From NCBI RefSeq assembly GCF_027923705.1, contig NZ_AP026442.1, forward strand, positions 3,596,001-3,660,000: 64,000 bases of DNA. The letters run 5' to 3'. Below the pieces are notes generated by a model, which saw only the letters and a program-made list of their open reading frames with translations, did no database searches and had not been told where the DNA came from. The stretch comes from Cellulomonas sp. NTE-D12. GTDB lineage: Bacteria > Actinomycetota > Actinomycetes > Actinomycetales > Cellulomonadaceae. The translations under genes were made by a program, and so were the position numbers. Numbering within the stretch: the first letter of the stretch is position 1; the number at the start of each line of letters is the position of its first letter. Positions 16,928-26,239 of the stretch are shown piece after piece.

Positions 16928-17911
16928 TCACGTGCGCGGGCCGTGGACGGTCCACGAGAAGTCGAAGGATGCGCTCGCGCCGGGAGCGAGCTCGTGGAGC
17001 GGTGACAGGATCTCCAGCTCCACCAGCCGCGCCGACGGGTGAAGCCCCTCCAGCCCGCCGATCGGCTCGGCCGTCGGGTACTGCATCCACAGCTCCACCC
17101 GGCAGCCGCCGTCGGGGTACACGGCGCCCCCGTCCACGGGGAACGTCAGGTCGATCCCCGCGCCGTCGGGGCGGCGGTAGCGGACGGACCCCGTGGCGTC
17201 GGTGAACCCGACCTTGGCCACCACGTCGCTCACCTGCACGGCACGGAAGCCGTCCACCAGCGGGCCGACCTCGATAGCACCGTCGGCCTCGACCATGGAG
17301 ATCGGCTCGGCGGTGCCGGACGAGCCGACCTCGACCGACCCCCCGGGCTGGTGCGCGAACGCCTCCGTGTCCACCTGGCACACCTCCCAGACGGACCACC
17401 GCACGGGTCGGTCGGACACGTTGGTGAACGTGTTGCGCTGCCGGACGGTGGTGCCCGAGCGGGGGACCACCAGCCGGCGCTCCACCCGCAGGCCGGTGCG
17501 CGCGTCGTCCGGGCTGGTCAGCAGCACCACCCGCCCGTCGAGCTCCTCCGACCACTCGTCGCCGATCGTCCAACGGCCGGAGTCCAGCACGCCGTCCGGC
17601 GGGCCCGGCCACTCGTCCGGCGATCCCCAGCCCTGCGGCGCGGGCCACGTCTTCGAGCCGCCCACGTTCGCCCAGGACCCCATCGCCTCGGTCAGGGGCG
17701 CCCAGGTGGACCGCGGTCGCACCGTCCCCAGGTCGGCGTCCAGGTACTCCGGGTTGCGCCACAGCAGCTCGGCTCCGCCGCACCGCAGGGAGATCAGCCG
17801 ACCGCCGACACCAGGCAGGAAGGCGAGCTCGAGCTCGTCGTTCGCCGCGCGGACCACCTCGAGCCGGTCGTCGTCACCTGCGGTCCGCGTCAGCGTCGGC
17901 AGGCCGCTCAC
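16928..17911 (-). CDS. DUF4380-type protein (aldose-epimerase-like fold)
   Basis: A 327-aa, beta-rich cytoplasmic protein without signal peptide. Its opening (ELELAFLPGVGGRLISLRCG, GAELLWRNPEYLDADLGT) resembles the galactose-mutarotase-like superfamily and the DUF4380 family. The conserved Trp-rich stretch STWAPLTEAMGSWANVGGSK and CQVDTEAF also fit. The start is a GTG at 17911 that overlaps the dehydrogenase stop (GTGA). It is last in the operon with a ribose-type importer and a zinc dehydrogenase, so a role in anomer/epimer handling or binding of the imported sugar is inferred. No catalytic residue can be assigned. Confidence 0.8.
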   Translation of the reverse strand: MSGLPTLTRTAGDDDRLEVVRAANDELELAFLPGVGGRLISLRCGGAELLWRNPEYLDADLGTVRPRSTWAPLTEAMGSWANVGGSKTWPAPQGWGSPDEWPGPPDGVLDSGRWTIGDEWSEELDGRVVLLTSPDDARTGLRVERRLVVPRSGTTVRQRNTFTNVSDRPVRWSVWEVCQVDTEAFAHQPGGSVEVGSSGTAEPISMVEADGAIEVGPLVDGFRAVQVSDVVAKVGFTDATGSVRYRRPDGAGIDLTFPVDGGAVYPDGGCRVELWMQYPTAEPIGGLEGLHPSARLVELEILSPLHELAPGASASFDFSWTVHGPRT

Positions 17912-18975
17912 AGGGACGGCACCAGGACGACCTTGCCCGCGGCACCGGCGGCCGCGAGCGCGTAGGCCTCGTCCGCCTGGTCCAGCGTGAACCGGTCGCT
18001 GACGATCTCGTGCGGGTGCCGGCCGGCCTCGGCGAACAGCCGTGCGACGGCCTCCATGCCCTGCAACGAGGTGACCCAGGAGGCGTAGATCGTCAGCTGC
18101 TTGTGCAGCATCAGGTCGGACACCTCCGCCTCGAGCCGACCACCCTCGCCGATGAGCGACACCCGGCCCCACTCGGCGGCACCGACCAGCGCCGCGAGCC
18201 GTCCGGGCGTCGAACCGCTGCAGTCCACGGCGACATCACAGCCCCGACCGCCGGTCAGCGCCAGCACCTGCTCGCCCGAGTCGGACGCCGCAGGCACCAC
18301 GTCGTCGACGAACCCGCCGGCGAGCGCGAAATCGGAACGCTCCGGCCGCGCCTCGACGCCGATCACCCGCCGGGCGCCGAGCAGCCGGCCGATCATCGAC
18401 GCGGCGAGCCCCACCGGTCCGAGGCCGACCACCAGCAGGTCCTCGCCACCCCGGACGCCGGTGCGTTGCAGCCCCTCGTACGCCGTCCCGAAGCCGCACG
18501 CGATCAGGGCGCCGTCCACGTGGTCCAGGTCGGGGAAGAGGGGCACGCACGTGCTCTCCTCGACCAGGACGTAGTCCGCGTGACCGCCGTCCCGCTGCCA
18601 GCCGTACGCCTCGCGGTAGCGCGGGTCGGAGCAGCTGATGACGTGCCCCGAGCGGCAGTTGGGGCACCGCCCGCAGCCGACGATGTGGTAGACGATCACG
18701 TCGTCACCCACCCCGAACCGACGGCACCCGGCTCCCGCCGCGACGACGCGTCCGCTCGGTTCGTGGCCCGCGATCACACCCTTGTACGCCGGCTTGCCGT
18801 CGAGGCCCTTGTGCGTCTTGTACTCGCGGTAGATGTAGCCGATGTCGCTGCCGCAGATGCCGGACGCACCCATGCGGATCACCAGCTGCCCCGGTCCCGG
18901 CTCCGGCACCGGGTACTCCCGGACCTCCGCGGTCGAGTTGCCGGGAAGGAAGACGCCTCGCATCGACGTCGGCAT
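17908..18975 (-). CDS. Zinc-binding medium-chain alcohol/polyol dehydrogenase
   Basis: A 355-aa MDR enzyme. Catalytic zinc ligands are seen in GICGSDIGY (Cys about 40) and GHEPSGRV (His-Glu about 71). The structural zinc set is VGCGRCPNCRSGHVISC at about 99-115. The NAD-binding motif is VVGLGPVGLAASMIGRLLGA at about 180. It probably oxidises a sugar, polyol or sugar-acid hydroxyl brought in by the importer encoded upstream. The start at 18975 (MPTSMRG) is 28 bases after the permease stop. Its last codons overlap the DUF4380 gene. Confidence 0.9.
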   Translation of the reverse strand: MPTSMRGVFLPGNSTAEVREYPVPEPGPGQLVIRMGASGICGSDIGYIYREYKTHKGLDGKPAYKGVIAGHEPSGRVVAAGAGCRRFGVGDDVIVYHIVGCGRCPNCRSGHVISCSDPRYREAYGWQRDGGHADYVLVEESTCVPLFPDLDHVDGALIACGFGTAYEGLQRTGVRGGEDLLVVGLGPVGLAASMIGRLLGARRVIGVEARPERSDFALAGGFVDDVVPAASDSGEQVLALTGGRGCDVAVDCSGSTPGRLAALVGAAEWGRVSLIGEGGRLEAEVSDLMLHKQLTIYASWVTSLQGMEAVARLFAEAGRHPHEIVSDRFTLDQADEAYALAAAGAAGKVVLVPSL

Positions 18976-19003
18976 GGGCGATCACTGACCTCTCGTCGGA
19001 CTT

Positions 19004-20047
19004 CTAGTCGGTGGTGGTGCCGGCGAGCGCGCGCCGGCCGGACAGGGTGACGTTGATCAGGACGGCGAGCACGATGATGGCGCCGGTCACGACCGTCTGG
19101 AGGAACGAGTTCACGCCGAGCAGCACCAGGCCGTTGCCGATCAGCGTGATGAAGATGACGCCCAGGAAGCTGCCGAACAGGCTGCCGCGTCCGCCGGCCA
19201 TCGCCGTCCCGCCGATCACCACGGCGGCGATCACCTTGAACTCCAGGCCGCCCGCGGCGCCGCCGTTGCCCGAGCCGAGCCGTGCGGCGAGCAGCACTCC
19301 GCTGATGGCGGACAGGGCGCCGGTGGTGACGAAGATGAGGATGCGGGTGCGGTCGACGGGGATGCCGGCCAGGCGGGCGGCCGGCGCGTTGCCGCCGATG
19401 GCGTACACCGAGCGTCCGTAGGCCGTCTTGCGCGCGACGAAGCCGAACACGACGAAGGCGATCACCATCACCCAGGCCGGCGTCGGGATGCCGAGGACCC
19501 GGTCGGACAGCACGTTCATGATCCGGTCGCGCGGAGAGAACGGCACCGGCAGCGCGTTGGTCGTGTACAGCGCCAGCCCACCCAGGATGTTCCAGAGCCC
19601 CAGCGTGCCGATGAACGACGGCACCTTGAACCGCGCCCGCAGCACCCCGACGACCCCGCCCCATGCCGCCCCGATCGCGACCGTGACCAGGATCGCCAGC
19701 ACCGTCGGCAGGTGCCACGCGGTCATCGCCTTGGCGACGATCACCGACGCGAACGCGACCGCCGGGCCGATGGACACGTCGATCTCGCCGGCGATGATCA
19801 CCAGGGTCATCCCGGTGGCGGCGACCCCGATCAGCGCCGCGTCGCGCAGCAGGCCCAGCTGGTTGGCCGGGCTGGCGAACCCGCGGGCGGTGCCGGACAG
19901 GACGGCGTAGAGCACGACGATGGCGACGAGCAGCCCGACGATGTTCAGCGCGGTGGTCGACCGCGGCACGGCGAGCTCGCGCCACCCCCGACGGCTCGGG
20001 CCGGTGGCGGTGCCGTCGGTCTCCACGGTGGCTGTCTTGGTGGTCAT
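19004..20047 (-). CDS. Ribose-type sugar ABC transporter permease (RbsC family)
   Basis: A 347-aa permease with about ten hydrophobic segments. Signature stretches are GVAATGMTLVIIAGEIDVSI and VIAAVVIGGTAMAGGRGSLF, both conserved in RbsC/XylH/AraH-type permeases. The start is MTTKTATVETDG at 20047. The gene is 11 bases downstream of the ATPase gene. One permease serves as a homodimer in such systems. The substrate is probably a monosaccharide or polyol. Confidence 0.93.
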   Translation of the reverse strand: MTTKTATVETDGTATGPSRRGWRELAVPRSTTALNIVGLLVAIVVLYAVLSGTARGFASPANQLGLLRDAALIGVAATGMTLVIIAGEIDVSIGPAVAFASVIVAKAMTAWHLPTVLAILVTVAIGAAWGGVVGVLRARFKVPSFIGTLGLWNILGGLALYTTNALPVPFSPRDRIMNVLSDRVLGIPTPAWVMVIAFVVFGFVARKTAYGRSVYAIGGNAPAARLAGIPVDRTRILIFVTTGALSAISGVLLAARLGSGNGGAAGGLEFKVIAAVVIGGTAMAGGRGSLFGSFLGVIFITLIGNGLVLLGVNSFLQTVVTGAIIVLAVLINVTLSGRRALAGTTTD

Positions 20048-20058
20048 GACGGCACCTC

Positions 20059-21552
20059 TCAGACGGTCGCGGCCATGGAGGCCGCCAGCAGACGGGACAG
20101 CTCGATGTCGGGCGCGACCAGCTCGTCGGCGATCCGGCCCTGCCGGAGGACCAGCACGCGGTCGCAGGCGAGCGGCAGCTCCTCGAGCTCGCTCGAGACG
20201 AACACCACGGCGGCGCCCTCGTCGGCGACCGACCGCATGATCCGGTAGATCTGCGCCTTCGCCTCGACGTCGACGCCGCGCGTGGGCTCGTCCAGCAGCA
20301 GCACCGTGCTGCCGGCGTGCAGCCAGCGGCCGATCACCGCCTTCTGCTGGTTGCCACCGCTGAGGTTGGCGATCGGCGCGGAGAGGTCGGCGACCTTGAT
20401 CCGCAGGCGGTCGCGCACGTGGCCCGCCGCGTCCTGCACGCGGCGGCGGGACAGCACCCCACGCGGCGCCACGGAGGCGTACCGGGACATGACGATGTTC
20501 TCGTCGACGCCCATCTCCAGCACGACGCCGTCCCGCTTGCGGTTCTCGGGCGTCATGCCGACGCCGAGGCGGCGCATCAGGGCCGGACGCGGCCGGCACG
20601 CCCTGCCGTCCACCTCGACGCGGCCGCCCGTGATGCGGTCGTAGCCGGCGACCGCCCGCAGCAGCTCCGTCCGCCCGGAGCCGAGCAGCCCGGCGATGCC
20701 GAGCACCTCTCCCGCACGGGCCTCGAACGTCACGCCCGAGAGCTTCGGCGGGACCACCAGCTCGTGCACCGCGAGCCGCACGGCACCGTCCCGCCGCGCC
20801 ACCCGTGCGGCCCCGGCAGCCACGCGCTCCTGGTCACCGACCATGGCCGACACCACGTCCTGGGTCGACGCGTGGCCGGTGTCGAACGTCGCCACCACCC
20901 TGCCGTCGCGCATCACGGTGATCGCGTCCGCCACCGTGCGGATCTCGTCCATCCGGTGGCTGACGAAGATGACGCCGACGCCGCGCGCCGCGATCGCCCG
21001 GACGGTCCGCAGCACCAGCGCCACCTCGGCGCTGGCCAACGCACTGGTCGGCTCGTCCAGCACCAGGAGCTGGGGCTGCTCCTGCAACGCCCGCGCGATC
21101 TCGACGATCTGCTGCTCGGCCAGGGTGAGGGAGGCCACCTCGCGCCGCGGGTCGATGTCCACGCCGAGCGAGGTGAGCGCGGTACGCGACGCCGCGCGCA
21201 TCGCGGCGTAGTCCAGCCCCGAGCGGCCACGCGGCCAGTGCCCGAGGAACAGGTTCTCGGCGACCGACAGCCCCGGCACCAGGCTGAGCTCCTGGTACAC
21301 CGTGGCGACGCCCCGCGCCGAGGCCTCCTTGACGCCGCCGTCGCCCAGCGGCTCGCCCTGCAGCAGCACGGCTCCCTCGTCGGGACGCTCGACACCGGCG
21401 AGCACCCGGATCAGCGTGGACTTGCCGGCGCCGTTGGCACCGAGCAGCGCCCGCACCTCGCCGGCGTGTACCGCGAAGTCGACGTGGTCCAGCGCCTGCA
21501 CACCGGGGTACTGCTTCGAGACGCCGCGCGTCTCCGCGATCACCGCAGCCAT
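20059..21552 (-). CDS. Ribose-type sugar ABC transporter ATPase (RbsA family, two NBDs)
   Basis: A 497-aa ATPase with two fused nucleotide-binding domains. Domain 1 has Walker A GANGAGKST near residue 40 and Walker B LLVLDEPT near 165. Domain 2 has GLLGSGRTEL as a degenerate Walker A, the signature LSGGNQQK and VLLLDEPTRGVD. The divergent second Walker A is normal for this family. The start is MAAVIAET at 21552; the longer frame to 21684 overlaps the binding-protein gene and is rejected. It is 88 bases downstream of the binding-protein gene. Confidence 0.93.
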   Translation of the reverse strand: MAAVIAETRGVSKQYPGVQALDHVDFAVHAGEVRALLGANGAGKSTLIRVLAGVERPDEGAVLLQGEPLGDGGVKEASARGVATVYQELSLVPGLSVAENLFLGHWPRGRSGLDYAAMRAASRTALTSLGVDIDPRREVASLTLAEQQIVEIARALQEQPQLLVLDEPTSALASAEVALVLRTVRAIAARGVGVIFVSHRMDEIRTVADAITVMRDGRVVATFDTGHASTQDVVSAMVGDQERVAAGAARVARRDGAVRLAVHELVVPPKLSGVTFEARAGEVLGIAGLLGSGRTELLRAVAGYDRITGGRVEVDGRACRPRPALMRRLGVGMTPENRKRDGVVLEMGVDENIVMSRYASVAPRGVLSRRRVQDAAGHVRDRLRIKVADLSAPIANLSGGNQQKAVIGRWLHAGSTVLLLDEPTRGVDVEAKAQIYRIMRSVADEGAAVVFVSSELEELPLACDRVLVLRQGRIADELVAPDIELSRLLAASMAATV

Positions 21553-21640
21553 CTGCCGTCCTCCTGACTGAGCCGGTGCACCGTCTCCGGCCGGGCCGGC
21601 CGGGGCCCGTGCAGACCCCGGCCGGCGGTGGGTCGAACGA

Positions 21641-22669
21641 TCACGGCAACCCGTCGGGGTGGCTGTCCAGCCACGCCTGCGCATCCGCCGGCGTGTAGAG
21701 CTTGATCGGCGCCTGGATCACCTTGTCGTCCAGCTTCTTGCCGGCGATCGCGTCCTGCGCCGCGGCGAAGGCGAGCTTGCCGACCTCGATGCCGGAGATG
21801 TCGACCACGCCCTTGAGCACGGTCCCGGCCTTCAGCGCCGTGGCGATGTCGGTGGTCATGTCCGACCCGAAGGCGGCGATCTGGCCGTCCTTGCCGCGGT
21901 TGGAGATGCTCTTGAAGGCACCGACCGTCGCACCGCCGGACTGGCCGTACATGCCGGTGACGTCCGGGTGCGAGGTGAGGATCTGCTCGCCGACGGAGAT
22001 CGCCGTGTCGGACTCCGTGCCCTGCTGGTCGGCGGCGATCGTGGCGCCCGGCACCGCCTTGGTCAAGGCGTCCTTGAAGCCCTGCATGCGCTGCTGGCAG
22101 ACCTCGTACTGCTCGCAGTTGATCACGCCGATCTTCGGGTCGGCCACCTTCTGGTCGGTGAAGTACTTGCCGGCGAAGTCGCCCATCATCTGCCCGAACT
22201 TCACCGGGTCACCGAGGATGTACGCCGAGACGTACTGCTTCACGGCGTCGTCGTTGACGCAGGTGTTGTAGCAGATCACCGGGATGCCGGCGTCGTGCGC
22301 CTGCTTGACCGCGGCGACGGAGCCGTCGGTGGAGACGGCCGACATGATGATCGCGTTCACGCCCGAGGCGATCAGCGAGCTCATGAAGGAGTTCTCCTTC
22401 GAGACGTCACCGGCCGAGGTGCTCTCGACGATGTCGACCTTGACGCCCGAGGCGTCGGCGGCCTTCTTCACGCCGGCGCGGACGCCGCCGTAGTAGCCCT
22501 GGGAGTCCAGGTACATGGCGCCGATCCGGATGTGCTTCGCGCCACCGGACGCGCCGGCCGAGCCCGAGGACCCGGAGCCCGAGGCGCCGCTGGAGCATGC
22601 CGCGAGCAGCGTCACGGTCGCCGCCAGGGCGACGGTCAGTGTCACCCGTCGTCGCATGATGTGGAACAT
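21641..22669 (-). CDS. Ribose-type sugar-binding lipoprotein
   Basis: A 342-aa periplasmic-binding-protein (family 4) lipoprotein. The signal ends in the lipobox LLAAC with Cys25. The mature domain has typical sugar-binder stretches (IRIGAMYLDSQGYYGGVRAG, GVNAIIMSAVSTDGSVAAVK, GIPVICYNTCVNDDAVKQYV, ATVGAFKSISNRGKDGQIAA). GGAGAGGA lies just upstream of the ATG. It delivers the ligand to the RbsA/RbsC-type proteins encoded downstream. The two-lobed fold without the usual ribose-binding residues leaves the ligand open. Confidence 0.9.
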   Translation of the reverse strand: MFHIMRRRVTLTVALAATVTLLAACSSGASGSGSSGSAGASGGAKHIRIGAMYLDSQGYYGGVRAGVKKAADASGVKVDIVESTSAGDVSKENSFMSSLIASGVNAIIMSAVSTDGSVAAVKQAHDAGIPVICYNTCVNDDAVKQYVSAYILGDPVKFGQMMGDFAGKYFTDQKVADPKIGVINCEQYEVCQQRMQGFKDALTKAVPGATIAADQQGTESDTAISVGEQILTSHPDVTGMYGQSGGATVGAFKSISNRGKDGQIAAFGSDMTTDIATALKAGTVLKGVVDISGIEVGKLAFAAAQDAIAGKKLDDKVIQAPIKLYTPADAQAWLDSHPDGLP

Positions 22670-22789
22670 CGTGCTTCCTCTCCGTTGGGGAAACCATCAG
22701 TCGTGGGATGCGGCGTCCTGCGGACCTGGTCGGGGCTCCGCGGTGGTCACGCCGTGGTGGTGCGGTCGCTACGGGTGCTGCGGGGCGGG

Positions 22790-25700
22790 TCACTCTCTGT
22801 CGTGTCGGACCTCCCGGAGCAGAGAGGTCTGCAGGACGTGCAGGTGCGGGTTGCAGGGGTCGATCGCCCGCACCTCGTCGCACAGCCGCCGGGCGGACGC
22901 GTGGTCACCCCGGACGGCTGCGGCCTGGGCCCGCAGGATGCGGGCGGTCACCCGACGCCGCAGCGTCAGGTCGTCGTCGAACAGCAGCAGGGTCGGCAGC
23001 GACGTCGCGAAGTAGTCGATCGTCGCCTCGGCGCTCTTGGCCACCGTCGCCTCCGCGTCCAGCCCCTCGAGGAGCGCACCGGCCCGGACGTGCTCGCCGA
23101 GGCGCTGCCATGCGAGGACGGAGAACACGGTCTTCTCGCTGACCGCGGTGGGGGCCATGTCGAGGAAGTCCCCGTCGGCGGTCGCGGCCCGGAGCCAGGA
23201 CGCCCTGGCAGCGTCGCCGTCGCCGGCTAGCGCCGACGCGTCGCCGAGCGCGAGGTCCAGGTCGGCGCGGTTCGCCAGCAGGTGGCGCCCCTCGCCCAGG
23301 TTCGCCGGTGGGTCCAGCGCCGCTCGAGCCGCCGCCTCGGCGGCTGACGCGTCACCGGCCGCGAGCGCCCGCTGGCACAGGTCGAGCTGTGCGAGGTCCC
23401 AGGCACCGAGCACCACGCCCTCGCCGCCCTCCCACGGCTGGAACGTCCGGGACCCGAGGACGGCGACGGCGGCCGCGGGGTCGTCCGTCAACGTGAGCAG
23501 CACCGCGAGCTGCGCCGACAGGTCGTCGCGCTCGGACACCAGGTCCGGACGCGCCGCCAGACGCTCCAGCCGCGCGGCCGGGTCCTCCCCGGAGCGGCGT
23601 GCGAGCTGGTCGCGTTCCGACAGGAGGCGCGCGTCGTCGGGCGCCAGCGCGAGCGCCCGCGCGTACCGGGCTGCCGCCTCGGCCGCGTCGTGGGCGTCGT
23701 TCCAGGCCGCGATGCCCAGGTTCCGCGCCACCACGGGGTCCTCGGGGTCGGCTCGTCGCCAGGACTCGACGGCGTCGGCGTGCCGCCCCTGGGCGTACAG
23801 CCAGTGGCCGAGCAGGCCGCGGGCCACCCCGTCGGCCGGGCGCTGCCCGATCGCCCACTCGAGCACCAGCGCGTCGGCCAGCCGCCCGGGGAAGCACCAC
23901 GCCACGTCGGCGGCGGGCGCCTGGTCGAGCGCCGCTGCGGCCCCGGCCACGTCACCGGACGCCGCAAGGACGTGTGCCCGGTGGTAGCCCACCAACGGTC
24001 CCAACCGCGGCTCCCCGAGCACCGGCCGGGTCGCCTCGGCCTCCGCCGCCGCGTCGAGCAGCCGGAACGCGTCGGTCCACGAGCCGCACGCGGCGTACTC
24101 GAGGGCCACGTCGAGCAGCAGCTGCGCGCCGGCGTCCAGCCGCTCACCCAGCAGGTCGCGGAGCCACCAGTCGAGCGGGTCGACCGCGCGGGCGGCCGTC
24201 GCCGCTGCCCGGGCCTCCTCGTGCCGGCCGAGCGCACGCAGCGCGAGGACGCGCAGCGCCACCGCACGCAGGTGCCCCGACTCGACACCCAGCACCCGGC
24301 CGGTCAGGTCGAGCGCCTGCTCGGCACGTCCGGCTGCGAGGTCGATCGTCGCCATGACCGTCCAGGCCCCGACCCGCCACGGTGCGTTCCACGAGGCCTT
24401 GGCCAGGACGTCGTACGCCTCTGCGGTCCGGCCCTGGTCGCGCAGCACCAGCCCCAGCCGGTAGAACGGCTCGCCGTCGCGCGGGTTGGGGTTGCGCGCC
24501 GTCAGACGTGCGACGGCCCGGTTCGCCAGCGCCTCCGCCTCGTCGAGCAGGCCGGCATCGTGGCGTCGACGTGCGAGCGCCGTGCAGACCCGGCTGTCGT
24601 CGGGGTCCCGGCGCAGCGCCTCCTGCCAGTACACCTCCGGCGAGCGGGTGGCGTGCCGGTACTGCTCCAGGTGCAGTCCGGTCAGGTACAGCTCCTCCAC
24701 GGTGGCCAGCTGCTCGGGCGGCACGGGCTCGGTGGCGGGCGCCGGTGCCGGCTCGGCCGGCGGCCGCTCGTCCGACCAGGCGATCAGCTCGTCGTCCCCG
24801 GCACGGACCACCACCCGGACAGCGCCCGTGCCGGCTGCGACGGTCGTCAGCAGCGGCCGACCCGGCTCCGCGGCGCCCGACGCGGTGCCGACCACGTCTC
24901 CTGCACCGTCGTGCACCGTCACGGTCAGCTGCGGGCGCCGCCGGGTCACGGCGACCCCGACCCGCACGGCCCCGTCGAGCACCTCCGCGCTGAGCGCCGC
25001 TTCGGCGTTCGCCACGTCGGCCGGGCCGATCTCCTGGATCGGGTACCAGCACTGCGTGAAAGTCTTCGTCTCGCCGGGGGCGAGGAACGAGAAGTCGGGC
25101 TGGTTGTCGGTGTAGACGCCGGCCATGAGCTCGATGTACGGCCCGTCGCCGTCCGTCAGGTTACGGTCCCACGCCCGCCCGAAGGGCGCGTTCCCCCAGG
25201 TCCACTGCTTCTTCCCGGGGGAGATGCGGTGGTCCGCGACGTGGACGAAGCCGGCCCGGGCGCGGTGGTCGTAGCCGCCGAAGTGGTCCCCACGCGACCC
25301 GACGCCCATGTACGACGTGGGCACGGGGATGTTGCGGAACCAGTCCAGCCGGTCCGCGTCGGGGTGCGCCTCGTCGACGCGTGCGGCGTAGTCCACGCCG
25401 TAGTACCGGGCGTCCGGGTGGGGGAAGGACACGACGGCCCGCTTGGCGTGGTCGGCGACGAACCGCACGTCGGCGGGGAAGAAGGACTGGTAGTGGTCGT
25501 TCACCGGCGCGGCGACGTTGGCCCACCACAGGAACGTCTGGACGGAGTCCGTCCTGTTGTAGAGCCGCACGCGCAGCTCGACCACCGCGCTTTCCGGGCG
25601 CAGCCGCACGCCGTGCATGCCCTTGAGCCGCATGAACGGGTCGAGATCGGCGCACCACACCGTCGCGGAGCCGTCCGGCTCACGCTCGATGGTCACGTCC

Positions 25701-26146
25701 GTCGGCAGGAACGTCGCCGGACGGTGGTGCTGCGGCCAGTTCAGCTCGACGCCACCCGAGATCCACGGTCCCAGCAGGCCGACCAGGGCGGGCTTGACGA
25801 CGTTGTTCCGGTAGAAGAAGTCGTAGCCCCGCGTCTTGTCGAGCCCGACGTGGATCCGCCCCCCGAGGTCGGGGAGCACCATCACGCGGAGCCACTCGTT
25901 CTCCAGGTGCACCGCCTGCCAGCGCTTGGGCCGCTTGACCGGGTCGATCCGCTCGTGGAACGGCATGGGGTACACCCGGCCCGACGAGCCCTGGTACACC
26001 CGCCGGTCGAGGTAGAGCGGGAAGCGGGTCGGCGCCAGCGGCTGGTAGGTGTCGATCACGACGGGTTCCGACCAGGCGGCGACCCCCTGGTCCCAGGCGT
26101 CGCCCGGGGCCTCCGGGAGCTCGAGTCGCGACTCGTCGTTGAGCAT
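22790..26146 (-). CDS. DUF5107 domain protein with TPR repeats
   Basis: A large 1,118-aa cytoplasmic protein. Residues about 30-330 form a galactose-mutarotase-like beta-sandwich of the DUF5107 type (WLRVMVLPDLGGRIHVGLDK, YDFFYRNNVVKPALVGLLGP, WISGGVELNWPQHHRPATFL). The rest is alpha-helical with tetratricopeptide-like repeats (FYRLGLVLRDQGRTAEAYDV, LRAVALRVLALRALGRHEEA, GHWLYAQGRHADAVESWRRA). It is the promoter-proximal gene of the importer/dehydrogenase/DUF4380 operon and divergent from the AraC gene. The frame extends upstream of 26146 through the promoter region; MLNDESRLELP is taken as the start. Proteins of this kind co-occur with sugar catabolism, but the reaction is unknown. Confidence 0.85.
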   Translation of the reverse strand: MLNDESRLELPEAPGDAWDQGVAAWSEPVVIDTYQPLAPTRFPLYLDRRVYQGSSGRVYPMPFHERIDPVKRPKRWQAVHLENEWLRVMVLPDLGGRIHVGLDKTRGYDFFYRNNVVKPALVGLLGPWISGGVELNWPQHHRPATFLPTDVTIEREPDGSATVWCADLDPFMRLKGMHGVRLRPESAVVELRVRLYNRTDSVQTFLWWANVAAPVNDHYQSFFPADVRFVADHAKRAVVSFPHPDARYYGVDYAARVDEAHPDADRLDWFRNIPVPTSYMGVGSRGDHFGGYDHRARAGFVHVADHRISPGKKQWTWGNAPFGRAWDRNLTDGDGPYIELMAGVYTDNQPDFSFLAPGETKTFTQCWYPIQEIGPADVANAEAALSAEVLDGAVRVGVAVTRRRPQLTVTVHDGAGDVVGTASGAAEPGRPLLTTVAAGTGAVRVVVRAGDDELIAWSDERPPAEPAPAPATEPVPPEQLATVEELYLTGLHLEQYRHATRSPEVYWQEALRRDPDDSRVCTALARRRHDAGLLDEAEALANRAVARLTARNPNPRDGEPFYRLGLVLRDQGRTAEAYDVLAKASWNAPWRVGAWTVMATIDLAAGRAEQALDLTGRVLGVESGHLRAVALRVLALRALGRHEEARAAATAARAVDPLDWWLRDLLGERLDAGAQLLLDVALEYAACGSWTDAFRLLDAAAEAEATRPVLGEPRLGPLVGYHRAHVLAASGDVAGAAAALDQAPAADVAWCFPGRLADALVLEWAIGQRPADGVARGLLGHWLYAQGRHADAVESWRRADPEDPVVARNLGIAAWNDAHDAAEAAARYARALALAPDDARLLSERDQLARRSGEDPAARLERLAARPDLVSERDDLSAQLAVLLTLTDDPAAAVAVLGSRTFQPWEGGEGVVLGAWDLAQLDLCQRALAAGDASAAEAAARAALDPPANLGEGRHLLANRADLDLALGDASALAGDGDAARASWLRAATADGDFLDMAPTAVSEKTVFSVLAWQRLGEHVRAGALLEGLDAEATVAKSAEATIDYFATSLPTLLLFDDDLTLRRRVTARILRAQAAAVRGDHASARRLCDEVRAIDPCNPHLHVLQTSLLREVRHDRE

Positions 26147-26239
26147 GCGGCCGACGCTACGGACGCCGACGGTGGCCCCGGAATGTCGGAACCGACGGCA
26201 CACCTGGACGAAACGACGATCTGGGGTAAGGATCGCCGC

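Noticed and set aside
23690..26182. Long N-terminal extension of the AraC frame
   Set aside because: It is antisense to the DUF5107-TPR gene with shadow-like composition; the AraC domain begins at 26240 (or 26183).
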